Numbered from the stretch's first letter, positions 45,262-56,807 are shown. The stretch is 64,000 nt of DNA from Sorex araneus (GCF_027595985.1 NC_073304.1:222198223-222262222), one strand, 5' to 3'. Program-made: numbers and translations. Notes: generated by a model from the sequence alone, not told the origin.

Positions 45262-46601
45262 AACAAAAAGTCACACATTCAACAAGTGTGCTGTGTGGGT
45301 CTCTCAGCCCTCCTCTCCTGCTCAGCCGCCTCAGGCCCCCCCCCCACACACACATCAGCTGGCTCCCTGGAGAGTGGCAGGGTGCCCTTCCTGCCTCTGT
45401 GGGGAACCCCATGCCCACTTTCCTGACCCCCTCCTGGTCCTTGAAGCCCGGGTCAGTTCCAGGTGGGCATGGGGCCCAGACGGTGCCTTCCCGTTCAGGG
45501 GTCTCCCTGAGTGAGGAGGTTTGGTTTGTCCACTGTCTTGGGGGTGGGGGGGGGGAAATGCCTTAATTTCACCCTCCTCCCCGCCTCCAGCCTTGGGGAG
45601 GGCCTGGAGGTCTCTCCACAGCTGAGTGGCCGAGGGGGCACTCGCCCTTGGTGTCGCCCTTTGCTCTTCAGTTGCCTCTCACTGCGCTCCCGACTTCCTC
45701 CTCCCCTGGGGGCAGGTGCCAGGGGAGCCCCAGGCGAGGGGCAGGGCTTTGAGGCCCGTTTTCCTCCCCGGGTCTAGAGCCCGGAGGGGCCCCCCAAAGT
45801 AGCCTCTCCACCTTCCTGCGGGGCTCCCTGTCCCTCTGCTGGCAGGACCTGGGGGCGGGGGGAGAAGGTGGTCCCTGCAGGGGGGCTCCGGGCTGGTGCG
45901 AGCCCCCCTGCTGTTCAGGACCAGACTTCCCCAGCCACCCAGTGTGCTGCGGGCAGAGGGGCACGGCCCGCCCCGTCCTGAGGCCCCTGGCTCGGAAGCT
46001 GGGGCACGGCCAGGGCCACTCTAGGGGCAGCGCCCCGGGGCAGGCCTCCCTGGAGCTTCTCTTTCTCCAGTGCTCCTTGCTGACCATGGCCCAGGAGAGC
46101 GGAAACCAGGGGGAGGCTGGGCATTGCCCTTGCTCTGCCCCAGGGGGTCCCACAAGCCCCAGCCCCGTTTCCAGGACGGGAGGGGTGCTATCCTGCCTGG
46201 GGAGCAACCAAAGATGGGCAGCAGCTCCCCAGGGGCCGAGTCTTCCACCCTGTCCTTCCTTGCTCCCCCACCCCCGACTCTGTTTACATATCCATTCTCC
46301 CCCATGGGGGCCTGCCTGAGCAGGGCTGAGGGACCCGGGGCACGGGCAGAGGGCCCCACAGTCCGTCTGGCGGACAGAGCACTGTGCGCGAGTGTCTGGT
46401 GTGTTGTTCATGTTCTCGATCTTCCTGAGGCCAGGCCGGGGCGAGGTGAGGGCAGCCCCGTCCACATGCTGCTTCCAGCTGAGCCCCCGCCGGCACCCCC
46501 GCGGCCCCACCTCTCCTGTATGCCCCCTCCTTGCTTTGTCTCCCTGGCTATGGATTTCGGCTGCGTGTTTTGTAACCCACTACCCTGTGTGTCGTTGTGT
46601 A

Positions 46602-46607
46602 AATAAA
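46602..46607 (+). terminator. HDAC5: HDAC5 distal poly(A) signal AATAAA
   Basis: Canonical AATAAA preceded by TGTGTCGTTGTGT. The SINE array begins about 60 nt later, consistent with the transcript ending here. Confidence 0.85.
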
Positions 46608-46694
46608 CTGGTTTCTGGCAGTGCCTTCTGGGGCCCATGTCTGTTTTCGGGGCTCCCTTACTCCACCACTTGGCCCCCAAAATGAATCTGTTTC

Positions 46695-47247
46695 AGGGCT
46701 GGAGCGACAGCACAGCGGGTAGGGCGTTTGCCTTGCACGCAGCCGACCCGGGTTCGATTCCCAGCATCCCATATGGTAACCCGAGCACCCCCTGGAGTAA
46801 TTCCTGAGTGCAGAGCCAGGAGTAACCCCTGTGCATCGCCAGGTGTGACACAAAAGAGGAAAAAAAAATCTGTTTTTCCAGGGGCTGGAGCAATAGCACA
46901 GCCGGTAGGGCGTTTGCCTTGCACGCGGCCGACCCGGGTTCGATTCCCAGCATCCCATATGGTCCCCCGAGCACCCCCTGGAGTAATTCCTGAGTGCATG
47001 AGTCAGGAGTAAGCCCTGTGTATTGCTGGGTGTGACCTCCCCCCCAAAAAAATCTGTTTCGGGGCTGGAAAGATAGCACAGCGGGTAGGGCGTTTGCCTT
47101 GCACGCGGCCGACCCGGGTTCAAATCCCAGAATCCCATATGGTCCCCTGAGCACGGCCAGGGGTAATTCCTGAGTGCAGAGCCAAGAGTAACCCCTGTGC
47201 ATCGCCAGGTGTGACCCAAAAAGCAAAAAAAAAAAAAAAAAAAAAAA
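46695..47247 (+). repeat. SINE ladder on target AATCTGTTTC (three copies)
   Basis: Forward copies near 46695-46866, 46880-47050 and 47061-47247, separated by the re-duplicated target. Confidence 0.92.
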
Positions 47248-47545
47248 AATCTGTTTCTCCAGCACCCTGGCCTAGTCCGTCCATTTGGGTTATTATGGAG
47301 GCGTGAGGTAAGTTACCTGTATCTCCCAGGACCTGTGGGAGTGGGTGGAGGGGCACATGGGTGGTGCACAGGCCAGGCCAGGCATGCAGGAGGCTGGGGC
47401 CGGATCCCTAGTGCTGCCAGATATGCCCCAGGTGGCTCCTGAGAACTGCATCACCAGGCCTTGAGACAGTTTTTCTGGAAGCAGGCCCTGGATTCCCCCA
47501 GCACTGCCTGTGAAACTCCTGTGAAAAACAGGGATTTAACCGGGT

Positions 47546-47722
47546 GTGTGTGGAGGTGAGCAACAGCACAGTGGGGAGGGCGCTTGCCTTGCACAAGGCC
47601 AACCCGAATTCCATCCCAGCATCCCATGTGGTCCCCCACGTACCACCAGAAGTGATTCCTGAGTGTAAAACCAGGAGTATCCCCTGAGCATCGCCAGGTG
47701 TGACCCAAAAAAAAAACAAAAA
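47546..47722 (+). repeat. SINE
   Basis: Forward copy. Confidence 0.8.
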
Positions 47723-47724
47723 TA

Positions 47725-47840
47725 GGGATTGGGGAGACAGTTCCAGAATTAGAGACATGTGACAACCCTAGTTTAATCTCTGGTACCGCATGCCCCACCC
47801 CCTACCCCCCAGGCACTGCCAGGTGTAGCTCTGGAGTGTC
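47725..47840 (+). repeat. SINE, old
   Basis: Forward, diverged. Confidence 0.5.
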
Positions 47841-48099
47841 CTGAGGGTCCCTGGGCACCTCCAGGGTGACCCAGGTGGTTTCTGGCACAGCAGGGCCCGA
47901 GGATGTGACACAGCTGGGCCGCCACACGGAATCAGGTCGGTTACGCTGAGGCTGCCAGGACGGGCCCCAGGAGCCCTGGGCACTGCTTGGGAGGCCTTCC
48001 CTGCCCAGGCCTCTCCGGGCTAGGGATGTCTCTGTCGAGTGTGGGCCTGGCACGCCTGAGTCCTGGGTTTCACTTCCAGTACTCGGGAGACAGAAACGC

Positions 48100-48229
48100 A
48101 GGGCAGGGAGATGGCTCAGCAGGCGGGAGCACCAGCTCGCCTGCAGGCGCCCAGGCTCCACCACCGGCACTGCCTGGGCCCCTGAGCCACGTCGGGCGTG
48201 GCCCCCAAGCCAACCAATAAAAACCAAGG
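48100..48229 (+). repeat. Older SINE subfamily
   Basis: GGGAGATGGCTCAGCAGG head, ends CCAACCAATAAAAACC. Confidence 0.55.
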
Positions 48230-48383
48230 GCAAGGGCACATGCCCGTCAAGTCTCAGGCCTTGCGCTGGACCCCAGCACCCCCAGGCTGGAGCTTCGAGG
48301 CCATCAGGGCGTCCCTGGGAGGGCTCCCCCAGACCCTTCCCCGCTATTTAAAATACCGAAAAGGAGTAAGAAGTGTGAAGGGC

Positions 48384-48389
48384 TTTATT
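48384..48389 (-). terminator. G6PC3: G6PC3 poly(A) signal
   Basis: TTTATT on the + strand (AATAAA on the - strand), 223 nt past the stop. The gap to the HDAC5 3' end is then about 1.75 kb. Confidence 0.8.
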
Positions 48390-48611
48390 GGGGCTGCGCT
48401 CAGCCCCTCACAGTGTCAAGGGACCCCCCCCACTGTGTGTCCTGGGGTGGCGGGACGGAGAGCAGGGCGAAGTCACGCCCCGCCCCCAAGGGAGGGCCAA
48501 GACCAGGTGGCTGGTGGGAGAAGCGTGCGAGGGGGTGCTGGTGGGCGGGGGTGTCTCTCTCGGAGTGCCGGTCGGAGGGAGTGTTGGCTTCGGGGCGGGA
48601 GGGGCCCCGCG

Positions 48612-48975
48612 TCAGGAAGAACGGATCGGGGGCAGCTCCTGGGCACTGAGCGAGTACACGACCCAGGGCACCAGGGCGAGGACCAGGCAGGGCCACAGCG
48701 TGTACTTGAGAAAATTGAAGATGTAGAAGAGGCTGATCTGCGGCGGGTGGCCCAGCCAGTGAAGTGGGATCAGCAGCCCCATGGACAGCAGGAGACAGGC
48801 GCTCTTCTGGCTGCTGTCCAGGTACACCCGCCGCACCTCGGCGTAGCAGGGCGAGTGCAGGGCGATGCCCAGGCCCAGCACGGCGCCCGCGTCGCGGCTC
48901 AGGGAGGCAAAGGGCCGGCTGTCGATGTGCACCCACTCGGGCCGCTCGCACCACTTGGTCGCCAGGTCGATGGAC
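48612..48975 (-). CDS. G6PC3: G6PC3 exon 6 and stop
   Basis: [20 protein letters not shown] to QELPPIRSS, then TGA at 48614-48612. Contains the C-terminal membrane segments. Confidence 0.96.
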
Positions 48976-51900
48976 CTGCGGGGAGGACGGGTGTGCCCCG
49001 AGGGAGGGTCTCCTGGAATCCGAGGGGCCCCGCCCCCATGTTCTGCCCTGCCATCCGGAGGGGGCATAGTAGCCAACAGGTGCTCTGTCCTCCCGAGCGG
49101 CCGGGAACCTGAGATCCTGGCGGGCCGGGGTGCGGGAGAGGCAGGGCTGCCGGGGCGCCAGGGTGGGACTTACCAAGACACGTCCAGGCCCAGCGAGAGG
49201 AGGAACCAGTAGATGATGCTGGCACCCAGCAAGAGGGCCAGCGAGGTCAGCCCGTAGAAGCTCAGCTCCCGCTCCACAGGGACGCGGCGGGACATCAGCC
49301 AGCCCAGGGCCACACCTAGGCCAGCGGACAGAGCAGCAGCGTCAGGGATGTGGGGATATATGTGAACCCCGGAGGCGCAGTGCACCTTGGCAGAACAACC
49401 GATGCAGGCGGGGCCTTGGCAGCCCGACAGGAAGAGGAGACTGCTCCCTCACTGCCACGAGCACCCTCGGGTCCACCCTGTCCCCTCTGTGCTCACCAGC
49501 GATCCAACCAGCCAAAACCTGGTGAGGGAAGTGCGCCAAGAGGAAGACCCGGGATATGCCGACGGCCAGTAACAAGCCGCAGTAGGCCAGCAGCGGCGTC
49601 TTCCTGGGCCAGAACCTGGAGCCAGATGCAGACATTCAGGCGGGGCTCCCACAAGTTCCCCTCGCATCCCAGGTCCCCAGAACTCCAGCAACCTGGTGCC
49701 TTTCTGCTGAGCCTCTCAGGGCTTAGGGAGCACCCGGCGCCGGCCACCCCGCTCCCCACGTGCGCGACGTTGGGGTGTACCTGTTGGTCTGCGTGGCCAC
49801 ATGGGAAGAGACGGCCGTCATGATGGGCCACAGGGCGGCTCCTGTGATCATGCAGTGTCCGGAAGGGCTGCCTGCCGGAGCAGCGGATGGCTGAGCAGTG
49901 CTCTCCCTCCCCGCGCGGGGCCCGCGCCCCCTCAGTCCTGCTCAATTCTGAACCCGGGGCTCTAGCCCTGTCAGCTGCCCCTACCCCCATCCTAGTGGCC
50001 TGACACCCCACCCGTGACACCTGGGGCCGCTGCTCGGCCGCCTGCTCCGCCTTCCTGGGCCTGGCTTTAGTCTCTGGGCCGCTTCCCCAGAGGAAGGGCC
50101 TGGATTGGGGCCGCCCGGACTGAAAAGTCTCTCCCATCCTCACTGGAACTCTGAGCCCTCTGGGAAAGGGGGGTTTGAGGCGTCACACCTGGGCCGGTTT
50201 CACAAGAAGAGGGGTACTGGTGAACCCGGGCCGGGTCCTGGCCGTAGTGCCCTGACTCGTAGATCCACCAAAAGGGCCGGTCTCCAAACAGAAGCCTGGA
50301 AGAGAACAGGAGAGAGATGGCAGGCGGCCCGGAGATGCCCGCATGGACTCCGGACGGCGCCATTACCCTGCATGGCACCCCCCACCCCCCCACCCCGGGA
50401 GAAAGCGTGCTAGTCGTCATTGTTACTGTTTTTTTCTGGTTTGGGGGCCACACCTGGCGATGCTCAGGAGTTAGCCTGACTCTGCACGCAGGAGGAATCG
50501 CTCCTGGCGGTGCTCAGTGGACCCTACGGAATGCCGGGGATTGAACCCAGGTGGGGATTGAACCCAGGTCAGCTGAATGCAAAGCAAGCACCTTCCCCGC
50601 TGTACTGTTTCTCTGGCACCGAGAGCATGCTCTTTATCTGCCTGTTCTATCACTGCTCTGGGAGCTGCACCTGGCCACAGCGGGGGCAAGTGGGGTGAAG
50701 GGACCTAAACCTAGGGCCTTGCACGTAAGCTATGTACTGTGTCACTTCAGTTACATCCCTGGCCCTCTTAGAGCACACTGGAGCAATTAATATGAAATAA
50801 ACTGGTTATATGCCTGCCAAGGGGGCAGGCTGGGGGGCTGGGAGGGGAGGTGGGGACCTCAGTGGAGTGAAGGGGACACTGGTAGTTTAGGATTGGTGTT
50901 GCCTGAAACAACTCTGTTATGAACAACTTTGTATATCACAGTTTCTTTTTTTTTTTTTCTTTTTGGGTCATACCTGGCAATGCACAGGGGTCACTCCTGG
51001 CTCTGCACTCAGGAATTACCCCTGGTGGTGCTCGGGGGACCATATGGGATGCTGGGAATCGAACCCGAACGGCCGCGTGCAAGGCAAATGCCCTACCCGC
51101 TGTGCTATTGCTCCAGCCCAAATCACAATTTCTTAAGCAAAATCAATGTAAAGAAAAGCTTTAAGTGATACCTGAAGGGGCTAGAGCGAAAGTACAATGG
51201 ACAGGGCTCTTACCTTGCATATAGCCAACCCAGCTTTGATCCCGGGCACCATATAGGCCCCTAAGCAGGAGTAAGACCTGAATGTTGCTGGGTCTAGCCC
51301 CCAAATCAAGCCAAACCAAAAATAATAGCTGGGTAGTACCAGGAATGGCCCCTAAGCACTGTTTAGGAAGAGCCCCTCACATTTTTGTAGGGGCATTTTT
51401 AAGTAACAGGAGGCTGAGGATATGTAGCTCAGCAGTAATGAGCATAACTTGTTTAGGTGAGTTCCTGGGTACACACTACACAGACACACACATACAGAGC
51501 AATAAGGAGGCATGAGATGTACGTGCCTGTGTAAGCATGTACTCATGTGTAAATTGCATGCATGGCACATGCCCTGAAATATCAGATACTCTTAACCCTT
51601 CCATTGCAGGACCAGCTTAAAACCCTGCCCTCTCCCTCCCCAACCTTTCAGTTTGCCCCATTCTCTATTTTCCAAATTCCAATCTGAATTACTCTCCCCA
51701 GAATTTAGCTAAATCTATAATGAGGAATGGGAGGGACTGAAGAGAGTATGGGGATTAAATAAAGCACAGCGGGTAGGGCATTTGCCTTGCACGCGGCAGA
51801 CCCGGGTTCGATTCCTCTGTCCCTCTCAGAGAGCCCGGCAAGCTATGGAGAGTATCCCTCCTGCACAGCACAGCCTGGCAAACTACCCATGGCGTATTCG

Positions 51901-54900
51901 ATATGCCAAAAACAGTAACAACAAGTCTAACAATAGAGACATTACTGGTGCCCGCTTGAGCAAATCGATGCACAACCGGGACGACAGTGCTACAGCGTTC
52001 TGCATAAGCTAATCTGGATTCTGATCCCTGGCACCACATATGGTTTCTGAGCACTGAGAGGGGTCACTCCTGAGCACAGCTGGAATAGCCCCATAGTACT
52101 GCTGGGTGTGTCCGCCCCTCTCCAAAAAAATTCAACAACTACAAATTCCCCTGGCCTTGGGCCAGAAAGATAGTACAACTAATAGGGAGAGTGAACAATA
52201 ACCCAGGACCACATACATCCCATTAGAAGTGACGCCTATGGGGGTGGAGCAATAGTATAGTGGGTAGTGTGCTTGCCTTGCATGCAGCTGAACTGGGTTT
52301 GATCCCTGGCATCCCATATGGTCCCTGGAGCACCGCCAGGGGTAATTCCTGAGTGCAGAGCCTGGGGAAACCCCTGAGCACTGCCAGATGCGCTCAAAAA
52401 CAAACAAACAAACAAAAAAATTAAAAATTAGGGCCGGAGTGATAGTACAGCAGGTAGGGCGTTTGCCTTGCATGCGGCCGACCTGGGTTCGATCCCCGGC
52501 ATCCCATATAGTCCACCAAGCACCACCAGGAGTAATTCCTGAGTGCATGAATCAGGAGTACCTGTTTTTTGGATGTGACCCAAAAAGCCAAAAAAAAAAA
52601 AATTTGAGAAGGCAGCTGGGATAGAGAAGGGATAGACAAGTCAATGATGGTTGGAAGGATCGCTCAGGATGGGAGATGTGTGCTGAAAGTAGCCAAAGGA
52701 CCAAACATGATGGCCTCTCAGTATCTGTATTACAAACCATAATGCCCCAAAGTAGAGAGAGAGTAAGAAGGAAATTGTCTGCCATAGAAGCAGGGTGTGG
52801 GATGGGGTGGCAGAAGAGATACTGGGAACATTGGTGGTAGAAAATGTACATTGTTGGAAGGATGGGTGTTTGATCATTGTATGACTGAAACTGAAACATA
52901 AAAGCTTTGTAACTATCTCATGGTGATTAAATTTTAAAATGGGCATGCAATATGAACAGACAGTTTTTCAAAGAGATATACAAATGGCCAACAGGAAGAT
53001 GAAAAGATATTCATCATGATTTATGATTAAGGAAATGGAAATCAAGTCCACAATGTCATGTCACCCCACACCTGTTGGAGTGGCTGCCTTCAAAAAGATG
53101 AGAGAGAGCATGTATGAGCTAGGGTGTTGGACAAAGAGAAACCTCATGCACTGTCAGTGCTGGAAATGCAAACTATATGAAGGTTTTTCAAAAATAAAAG
53201 TTGAACTACTTAACTCTCAAAAAAAAATTTTTTTAAGTTTTTGTTTTGTTTTTGAAAACAAGTGACCCCTGAGCACAGAGCCAAAATTAAGCTCAGGGTC
53301 AGCAGAATGTGGTCCTCACTCCCCCATAAAAAAACAACTTGGGGCTAGAGTACATAGTAGGGCACTTGCCTTGCATGTGGCTGACCAGAATAAATCCCCA
53401 GCACCCCATCTGGTTCCTTAGGCTTCACCAGGAGGGATCTCTGAGCACAGACACAGGAGTAAGTCCTGAGCTCCCCCCAAAGCCAAAACCAAACAAATAA
53501 AACTCGCCTAACCTGGGCCAGAGAGATGCCTCCAAGGGCTATAGCACATGCTAGCCTGCAGGGAGTCCAGTTTTGATCCCAGCACCTGAAGCAACGAGCC
53601 AGAGTAGCCCCAGGCACTGTCAAGTGTGGTCCAAAATCAAGATCAACCCCCCCCTGGCCTCCTGCGGAGCTGGCCCCAGGGGAAAGAGAAGGGGTGGGGA
53701 GAGAGTGAGTGTGGCAGAAAGGCAGGTGCTGGGCAAGGGGAAGGCAGGAGAAGTTGTCTCTCCGTCAAAAACGAAGCCACGCACTGCCTGCTGAACAACA
53801 TACCTACCGAGCAGGTGAAATGGGGCTTCACTGAGGGGAACACTGAGCATTTGTGGAGGGAGGGGTGTGGTGAGACTGGGTGCAGGGCTGGAGGGGAAGC
53901 CTATGCAAGCCAAGGGAGGGAGAGCAATGGCAGTTAGTCAAGCCGAAAATGAGGGCGTCAACAGCAATCTAGACCACTGACAGCCTCATGAAAAGCTGGC
54001 AGGGACACAGGAGAGAAACTCACACAGTTATTTCAGCAAGTCCTTCCAGCCCGCTCAGGTGTCACCTCCCTTCCCTGCCCCAGGCTGAGGCTCTGGCAAT
54101 AAGGACTGAGGTGAGGGGGGGGGGGCGGGGAGGGTGTGTGCAGCTATATGGCCAGCAGAGGGGTGGGGCAGGAAGCTCCTTTCTGCATCCTACATAGAGA
54201 ACTGGTGGCACAGGGAGATAAACCCCAAGGGCCTCACTTTTGTGCCAGGCATTCCTGGCTTCTAAGTCTCATTGTCAAGTGAAAGAAGAAGAAAAGGGAG
54301 ACAAGACTCCCATGGAAGGCCAGAGCTGTGCACACCAATTCCCCAGGCACCTTATTAAAATGCAAATTCGGACTTGGTTGGCTCTGGCTCTGGCCTGACA
54401 AGTCTGCACTTCTAGCAAGCTTTCCAGGGTTCTCTATGATGCTGGTTCCCTTCCAGGGCCCACAGTTTAATCTGTGAGCCTCTGCTGCACGGAGCGGCTC
54501 CTGGGATGCCCGACACAAAAGCATGAATGAATAAATCCGGGAATGATGAATGAAAGCGAGTCGAGAAGCGGGACTTCCTCCTACTTAAGTCACTATACAT
54601 GCTTGTCAAAAGTATAGCTTCCCAGTCGTCTCTCCCGAGGAATTCCTAAACCAGTTAGTCTGAGCTGGGATGGGGGAATAAACACACGTGTTAAACACAC
54701 GCCTCTTAGCCGTTTTTATGGGTAGAAAGGGGGCTCCGGTCCAAGATGCTCAAAGGGGAGGAAAATCCAGAGGCCACGGGATGGTGGGGGGGGGGGGGGC
54801 GCAGACAGGTCTTCAAGTTAGAGGTCCAGGGCGACTGAGGCACCTGCTAGGAGGCCCGAGGCCCGTGGGGGGTGGGGGGCCGGGGCGCAGGGGGGCTGCC

Positions 54901-55130
54901 CGGCGGTCTCACCACTTGAAGACGAGGTTGAGCCACTCGGTGAGGAGGCCGATCCAGAGCAGCGCGATGCCCACTCGCCGAGAGGTATAGTACGCCGCGG
55001 GGAAATAGAACAGAAAGAGGATCTTGGGATCGCCCAACACCGTAGCAAAGAGCCAGAAATTCTCCAGCCAGGACAGCCGGTTCTGCAGCGTCTCGGCCAT
55101 GTCGATGCCAAAGCCCAGCATGCACTCCAT
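48612..55130 (-). CDS. G6PC3: Glucose-6-phosphatase 3, complete (6 exons, 346 aa)
   Basis: Ubiquitous ER-membrane phosphatase (G6Pase-beta) that hydrolyses glucose 6-phosphate in the lumen and also clears 1,5-anhydroglucitol 6-phosphate; its loss causes neutropenia in humans. Six exons give 1,041 nt, 346 aa, exactly the human length. The family signature is complete: K72-x6-R79-P80, PSGH with His114, and SR-x5-H with Ser160, Arg161 and His167, followed by Gln171 where liver G6PC has Asp. Hydrophobic segments fit the nine-span topology. The start is the ATG at 55130 in a near-perfect Kozak (GCCACCATGG), matching the human N-terminus. Converges with HDAC5 and diverges from LSM12. Confidence 0.97.
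49174..49315 (-). CDS. G6PC3: G6PC3 exon 5
   Basis: [19 protein letters not shown] to LGLDVSW; two membrane segments. Confidence 0.96.
49497..49615 (-). CDS. G6PC3: G6PC3 exon 4
   Basis: [19 protein letters not shown], then [18 protein letters not shown]. His167 is the nucleophile that carries the phosphate. Confidence 0.96.
49781..49871 (-). CDS. G6PC3: G6PC3 exon 3
   Basis: [20 protein letters not shown] to VATQTN. His114 is the proton donor of the PSGH motif. Confidence 0.96.
50189..50295 (-). CDS. G6PC3: G6PC3 exon 2
   Basis: [18 protein letters not shown] to SSCETGP. Carries Arg79, which stabilises the phospho-histidine intermediate in this family. Confidence 0.96.
50422..50620 (-). 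repeat. SINE with 17-bp internal duplication
   Basis: Reverse copy; GGGGATTGAACCCAGGT occurs twice in tandem at 50536-50569. Confidence 0.85.
50942..51119 (-). repeat. tRNA-derived SINE
   Basis: Reverse copy between ATCACAGTTTCTT and ATCACAATTTCTT. Confidence 0.9.
51177..51320 (+). repeat. SINE, diverged
   Basis: Forward copy. Confidence 0.65.
51765..51997 (+). repeat. Long composite SINE (copy 2)
   Basis: Second copy of the long type, head shortened at its 5' end. Sequence to 52130 is a separate diverged SINE. Confidence 0.85.
52239..52603 (+). repeat. Two adjacent forward SINEs
   Basis: Copies at 52239-52420 and 52432-52603. Confidence 0.85.
52640..52945 (+). repeat. Unidentified recurrent retro-element end
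   Basis: Motifs GGAAGGATGGGTGTTTGATC and TTTGTAACTATCTCATGGTG recur, reversed, at 57243-57470. Probably the 3' end of a lineage-specific retro-element. Confidence 0.65.
52946..53218 (+). repeat. L1 3' fragment
   Basis: CAAATGGCCAACAGGAAGAT, ATGTCACCCCACACCTGTTG and CAGTGCTGGAAATGCAAACT match the conserved mammalian L1 ORF2 end / 3' region; frame broken. Confidence 0.75.
53341..53503 (+). repeat. SINE, diverged
   Basis: Forward copy. Confidence 0.65.
53515..53650 (+). repeat. Older SINE subfamily
   Basis: Forward, diverged. Confidence 0.5.
54349..54478 (+). repeat. MER5A-like DNA transposon remnant
   Basis: TTAAAATGCAAATTCGGAC, CTGCACTTCTAGCAAGC and GATGCTGGTTCC follow the order of MER5A/Charlie hAT remnants of placental mammals. 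Confidence 0.55.
54913..55130 (-). CDS. G6PC3: G6PC3 exon 1
   Basis: [20 protein letters not shown] to [11 protein letters not shown], with the conserved [16 protein letters not shown] helix. Donor AAGTG|GTGAGA. Confidence 0.96.
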
Positions 55131-55480
55131 GGTGGCCACCCGAGGGCCCGCTAGGCCGAGGCGCCCCGGGGTGCAGGCAGAGGCGCCCCTGCGTCAGGGA
55201 GCGCGGCCGCGGCTCCGATCAGCCCCCACCGGCGGCCCCGCCCCCGCCCCACGCAGCGGTTGGCCGCAGGCCCCGCCTCCCAGCCCGGCGAGCGCCGGCC
55301 GAGCCGCTGCCAGGCCCGCCTGCCCCTGCGCTCTGCCCCGGCGGCCTGCCTCGCTACCGGGCAGCGCAGGGGACAAATCTCCGCGAAGGCGTTTCCGCAG
55401 GCCCCCACGTGGCCGCGATTGCCGGCACGTGGGCATCGCGCCGGCAGTTCCTGCTGCTGTTCCGGGTCAAGGGAGAGACC
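55130..55480. promoter_or_regulatory. G6PC3: G6PC3 CpG island and promoter
   Basis: GC-rich, CpG-dense DNA just upstream of the G6PC3 ATG. Two CACGTG E-boxes at 55406-55411 and 55426-55431 lie 20 bp apart. A CTG run of about seven triplets follows at 55520-55541. No TATA box. Confidence 0.65.
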
Positions 55481-55755
55481 GAGCTGTGGGTTGTACCGCG
55501 CTCCCGGCGCCCCTACGCAGCTGCTGCTGCTGCTGCTGCTGTGAACATCCGTGGACGTGGAATCTCCAGGGCCAGGATTCCTGCCAAACAAACGCCTTGT
55601 CTCCATGTTTCCGCCACCCCCCAACACATAATCTCTGAGACAGAGTGTGTGGTTCCGTGGTTCCGCCTCCCTAGCAGAGCCCGAAACCTGGGTCCAAGCC
55701 TAAAATTTGCACCCTTCTAAGCAAACGTGTCTTCCTCCTTCGACCCCAAGATAGC

Positions 55756-55935
55756 TTTTTTTTTTTTTTTTTTTTTGTAGTTTGCGTTTGTTTTGGACCA
55801 CACCCGGTGGTGTTCAGGGCTTACTCCTGCCTCTGCTCTCAGAGGTTCCTCTATATGGGAGCATATAGGCTGTGGCGAATTGAACCCAGGTGGGCTGCAC
55901 GCAAGGCAAACGCCCTACCTACTGGACTCAGGCCC
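55756..55935 (-). repeat. SINE
   Basis: Reverse copy with a T-rich start. Confidence 0.8.
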
Positions 55936-56807
55936 CACCAGCTGCATCGTTTGGGAGGTAGACGGATAAGACAAGTCTCTTGATTCTGAGTGTTCTATTA
56001 AAGCCTTGCAAAGGCTTATGCTTCTCCCAACTCAAGCCACATCCAGTTCTAAACTTGCCTTGCTGGGTCCTTCCCCCATCTCTTGCCTTCCAGAACCCCG
56101 CTGGGCAGATAAATATGGAGATAGTAGCAGGACTGCTATAAAAAGAGGAGGGGCCCACACCCACGATCATATTTGGAATAATCGTGGAGGAACAGAAAAT
56201 AGAAAGCTATTCTGGGCCAGGCCATGCCCAGAGGCAGAGGTGGGGTGGGAGGAGATTATTGGGGTGAATTCTCTTCTCTGTACCTACCTCCAGCAACTTA
56301 GTTCCTGGAGAGTTTTCTGTTGGGTGGATGAAAATGTAAATCTGGGTTCTTGGAAAGTGCTGAATTTTACAAACTAAAAAGGGAAGCTGATGAGAAATCT
56401 CATTTTACTCCTTTGCTAAACGTGTTTCTCAGTTATCCTGAGGAGAAATCCTGGGTTTTCTAAGTCCGAAAAGTTGGTCTCTAGATTCAACCTTCACCAC
56501 CTCGTCCCACACCCCATTTCATAATATTCCTGAGTTCTGAGCTACTTTATGTTCCTAGAAACCACCAAGTTCTCACTACTTAGAGGGAGCTGCATGTGCA
56601 GCTTCTCTGCCTAAAATAGTTCTTCCTCTTCCTCTCATCTTTCAGGTCTTAAATTTGTCACTTCCTCCAGGAAGGCTTTCTTAACAGTCCATGGCAGACC
56701 TGAAAACCTATAATCACAATGCCACATTAAAAGTGAAATGACAGTTACTTATGACTAGTTGGGGGGGGTAGACAGGCAAGCTCTGTAGAAACAGCTATTT
56801 GAATGGT

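Larger units (their letters stand above)
45203..46625 (+). other. HDAC5: HDAC5 3' UTR
   Basis: About 1.4 kb of GC-rich sequence without SINEs, ending shortly after the AATAAA at 46602. A proximal ATTAAA 54 nt after the stop may give a short 3' end. The SINE-free state fits a transcribed, constrained 3' UTR. Confidence 0.85.
46626..48365. other. HDAC5-G6PC3 convergent intergenic space
   Basis: A three-SINE ladder, then single SINE copies of several ages. No gene. Confidence 0.75.
50296..54912 (-). other. G6PC3 intron 1
   Basis: 4.6 kb, A/T-richer than HDAC5 and full of inserted elements: SINEs, one long composite SINE, a retro-element end, an L1 fragment and an MER5A-like piece. No extra exon seen; 53.65-54.34 and 54.5-54.9 kb are unique. 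Confidence 0.75.

Noticed and set aside
52946-53218. Possible coding exon from the small open frame near 53023
   Set aside because: The sequence matches the conserved L1 3' region and is frame-broken.
55130-55139. Upstream GTG start for G6PC3 three codons before the ATG
   Set aside because: The ATG at 55130 has a near-perfect Kozak and matches the human N-terminus; GTG starts are rare in mammals.
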